NCBI RefSeq assembly: GCF_009650765.1
Contig: NZ_CP045740.1
Span: 6,548,001-6,612,000, forward strand
DNA from: Streptomyces sp. SUK 48
GTDB taxonomy: Bacteria; Actinomycetota; Actinomycetes; Streptomycetales; Streptomycetaceae
DNA length: 64,000 nt
Direction: 5' to 3'
The notes beneath the pieces were generated by a model. That model did no database searches. It saw only the letters and a list, made by a program, of their open reading frames with translations, and was not told the origin of the DNA. The position numbers and the translations under genes were made by a program. Shown here piece by piece: positions 62,820-64,000 of this stretch. Each line of letters starts with the position of its first letter. Position 1 is the first letter of the stretch.

Positions 62820-64000
62820 GTGAGCACCTTCCAGGCCCCCAAGGGCACCTACGACCTGATCCCGCCGGACTCCGCGACGTACCTGGCGGTCCGCGAGGCG
62901 ATCGCCGCCCCGCTGCGCAACTCCGGCTACGGCTACATCGAGACCCCCGGTTTTGAGAACGTCGAGCTGTTCGCGCGCGGTGTGGGCGAGTCCACCGACA
63001 TCGTCACCAAGGAGATGTACGCCTTCGAGACCAAGGGCGGCGACAAGCTCGCCCTGCGCCCCGAGGGCACGGCCTCCGTGCTGCGTGCGGCCCTGGAGGC
63101 CAACCTGCACAAGAGCGGCAACCTCCCGGTCAAGCTCTGGTACTCCGGCTCGTACTACCGCTACGAACGCCCGCAGAAGGGCCGCTACCGCCACTTCTCC
63201 CAGGTCGGTGCCGAGGCGATCGGCGCGGAGGACCCGGCGCTGGACGCCGAGCTGATCATCCTGGCCGACCAGGCGTACCGCTCGCTGGGCCTGCGGAACT
63301 TCCGCATCCTGCTCAACAGCCTGGGCGACAAGGAGTGCCGGCCGGTGTACCGGGCCGCGCTCCAGGACTTCCTGCGCGGTCTGGACCTCGACGAGGACAC
63401 GCTGCGGCGCGCCGAGATCAACCCGCTGCGCGTCCTGGACGACAAGCGCGAGTCGGTCCAGAAGCAGCTCACCGGCGCCCCGCTGCTGCGGGACTACCTG
63501 TGCGACGCCTGCAAGGCGTACCACGAGGAGGTCCGTGAGCTGATCACGGCGGCGGGCGTGGCCTTCGAGGACGATCCGAAGCTGGTCCGCGGCCTGGACT
63601 ACTACACCCGCACCACCTTCGAGTTCGTGCACGACGGCCTCGGCTCGCAGTCCGCGGTGGGCGGCGGCGGCCGCTACGACGGCCTGTCCGAGATGATCGG
63701 CGGCCCCGCGCTGCCCTCCGTCGGCTGGGCCCTCGGCGTCGACCGCACGGTCCTCGCGCTGGAGGCCGAGGGCGTGGCGCTGGACCTCCCGTCCACCACC
63801 TCCGTGTACGCCGTCCCGCTCGGCGAGGAGGCCCGCCGCTTCCTGTTCGCCAAGGTCACCGAGCTGCGCAAGGTGGGCATCGCGGCGGACTTCGCGTACG
63901 GCGGCAAGGGCCTCAAGGGCGCCATGAAGAACGCCAACCGCAGCGGCGCGCGCTACACCCTGGTTGCCGGCGAGCGCGACCTGGCCGAGGGCGTCGTCCA
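62820..64000 (+). CDS. hisS: histidyl-tRNA synthetase (3' truncated by window edge)
   Basis: A class II synthetase; the first 393 codons are present and the frame is open to the edge (normal length about 420). Motif 1 region near residues 40-60, motif 2 [17 protein letters not shown], HisA signatures [15 protein letters not shown] and GGGGRYDGL, then the start of the anticodon-binding domain ([13 protein letters not shown]). GTG 62820 follows a purine-rich stretch (acaagagag). Confidence 0.95.
   Translation, partial: MSTFQAPKGTYDLIPPDSATYLAVREAIAAPLRNSGYGYIETPGFENVELFARGVGESTDIVTKEMYAFETKGGDKLALRPEGTASVLRAALEANLHKSGNLPVKLWYSGSYYRYERPQKGRYRHFSQVGAEAIGAEDPALDAELIILADQAYRSLGLRNFRILLNSLGDKECRPVYRAALQDFLRGLDLDEDTLRRAEINPLRVLDDKRESVQKQLTGAPLLRDYLCDACKAYHEEVRELITAAGVAFEDDPKLVRGLDYYTRTTFEFVHDGLGSQSAVGGGGRYDGLSEMIGGPALPSVGWALGVDRTVLALEAEGVALDLPSTTSVYAVPLGEEARRFLFAKVTELRKVGIAADFAYGGKGLKGAMKNANRSGARYTLVAGERDLAEGVV

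Overview
The window is very GC-rich, with strongly GC-biased third codon positions, frequent GTG/TTG starts and Tat signal peptides. It carries ssgB, a cell-division gene confined to sporulating actinomycetes. Together with the conserved order thrS-HIT-pgsA-acyltransferase-pimA-pdxST-yebC-ruvCAB-yajC-secDF-apt-relA-hisS, this points to a Streptomyces chromosome core, close in layout to the S. coelicolor region around ssgB (recognised from memory, not searched).

Layout. 1-8.5 kb: TetR regulator with MFS exporter, Tat/lipoprotein multicopper oxidase, PlsC-type acyltransferase, exported glycerophosphodiesterase, GNAT, two small membrane proteins, HAD phosphatase. 8.5-11.7 kb: a methionine-type ABC importer (metN-metI-metQ) behind a Cys-rich leader peptide and nested hairpins. 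11.8-20.6 kb: GNAT, then cobalamin genes (cobL, a giant low-complexity/BluB/CobT fusion, siroheme/SUMT-type cobA) and a SPOUT RNA methyltransferase. 20.6-24.5 kb: membrane Ser/Thr kinase, a 58-residue membrane protein with a repeat-bearing leader, an APH-like phosphotransferase and a zinc-ribbon protein. 24.5-25.0 kb: five tRNA genes on the minus strand (Gly, Cys, 3 x Val-GAC). 25.1-28.5 kb: pabB and pabC for p-aminobenzoate, followed by a 1.45-kb degenerate C-rich repeat array. 28.5-36.7 kb: tandem GNAT, DsbA-like protein, small membrane proteins, CGNR zinc-finger protein, ssgB, PGPGW protein, two tRNA-Val(CAC), SRPBCC protein, DnaQ-like exonuclease, and a coupled DUF4365/unknown gene pair. 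36.8-64 kb: the conserved housekeeping block.

How the genes work together. The block from thrS to pimA carries phosphatidylinositol mannoside synthesis (pgsA, acyltransferase, pimA). pdxS/pdxT make pyridoxal phosphate. ruvC-ruvA-ruvB resolve Holliday junctions and lie behind a RecA-NDp-like DNA-damage promoter. yajC-secD-secF assist protein export. apt and relA connect purine salvage with (p)ppGpp. hisS runs off the right edge.

Most notable: the Cys leader peptide and nested hairpins before metNIQ; the 1.45-kb repeat array; the CobT fusion with about 800 low-complexity residues; a recurrent TANNNT-N6/7-start pattern suggesting at least seven leaderless mRNAs; an exact 47-bp tandem duplication over the HIT stop codon; and the uncharacterised DUF4365 pair. 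No CRISPR array, insertion sequence, prophage or biosynthetic gene cluster was seen.
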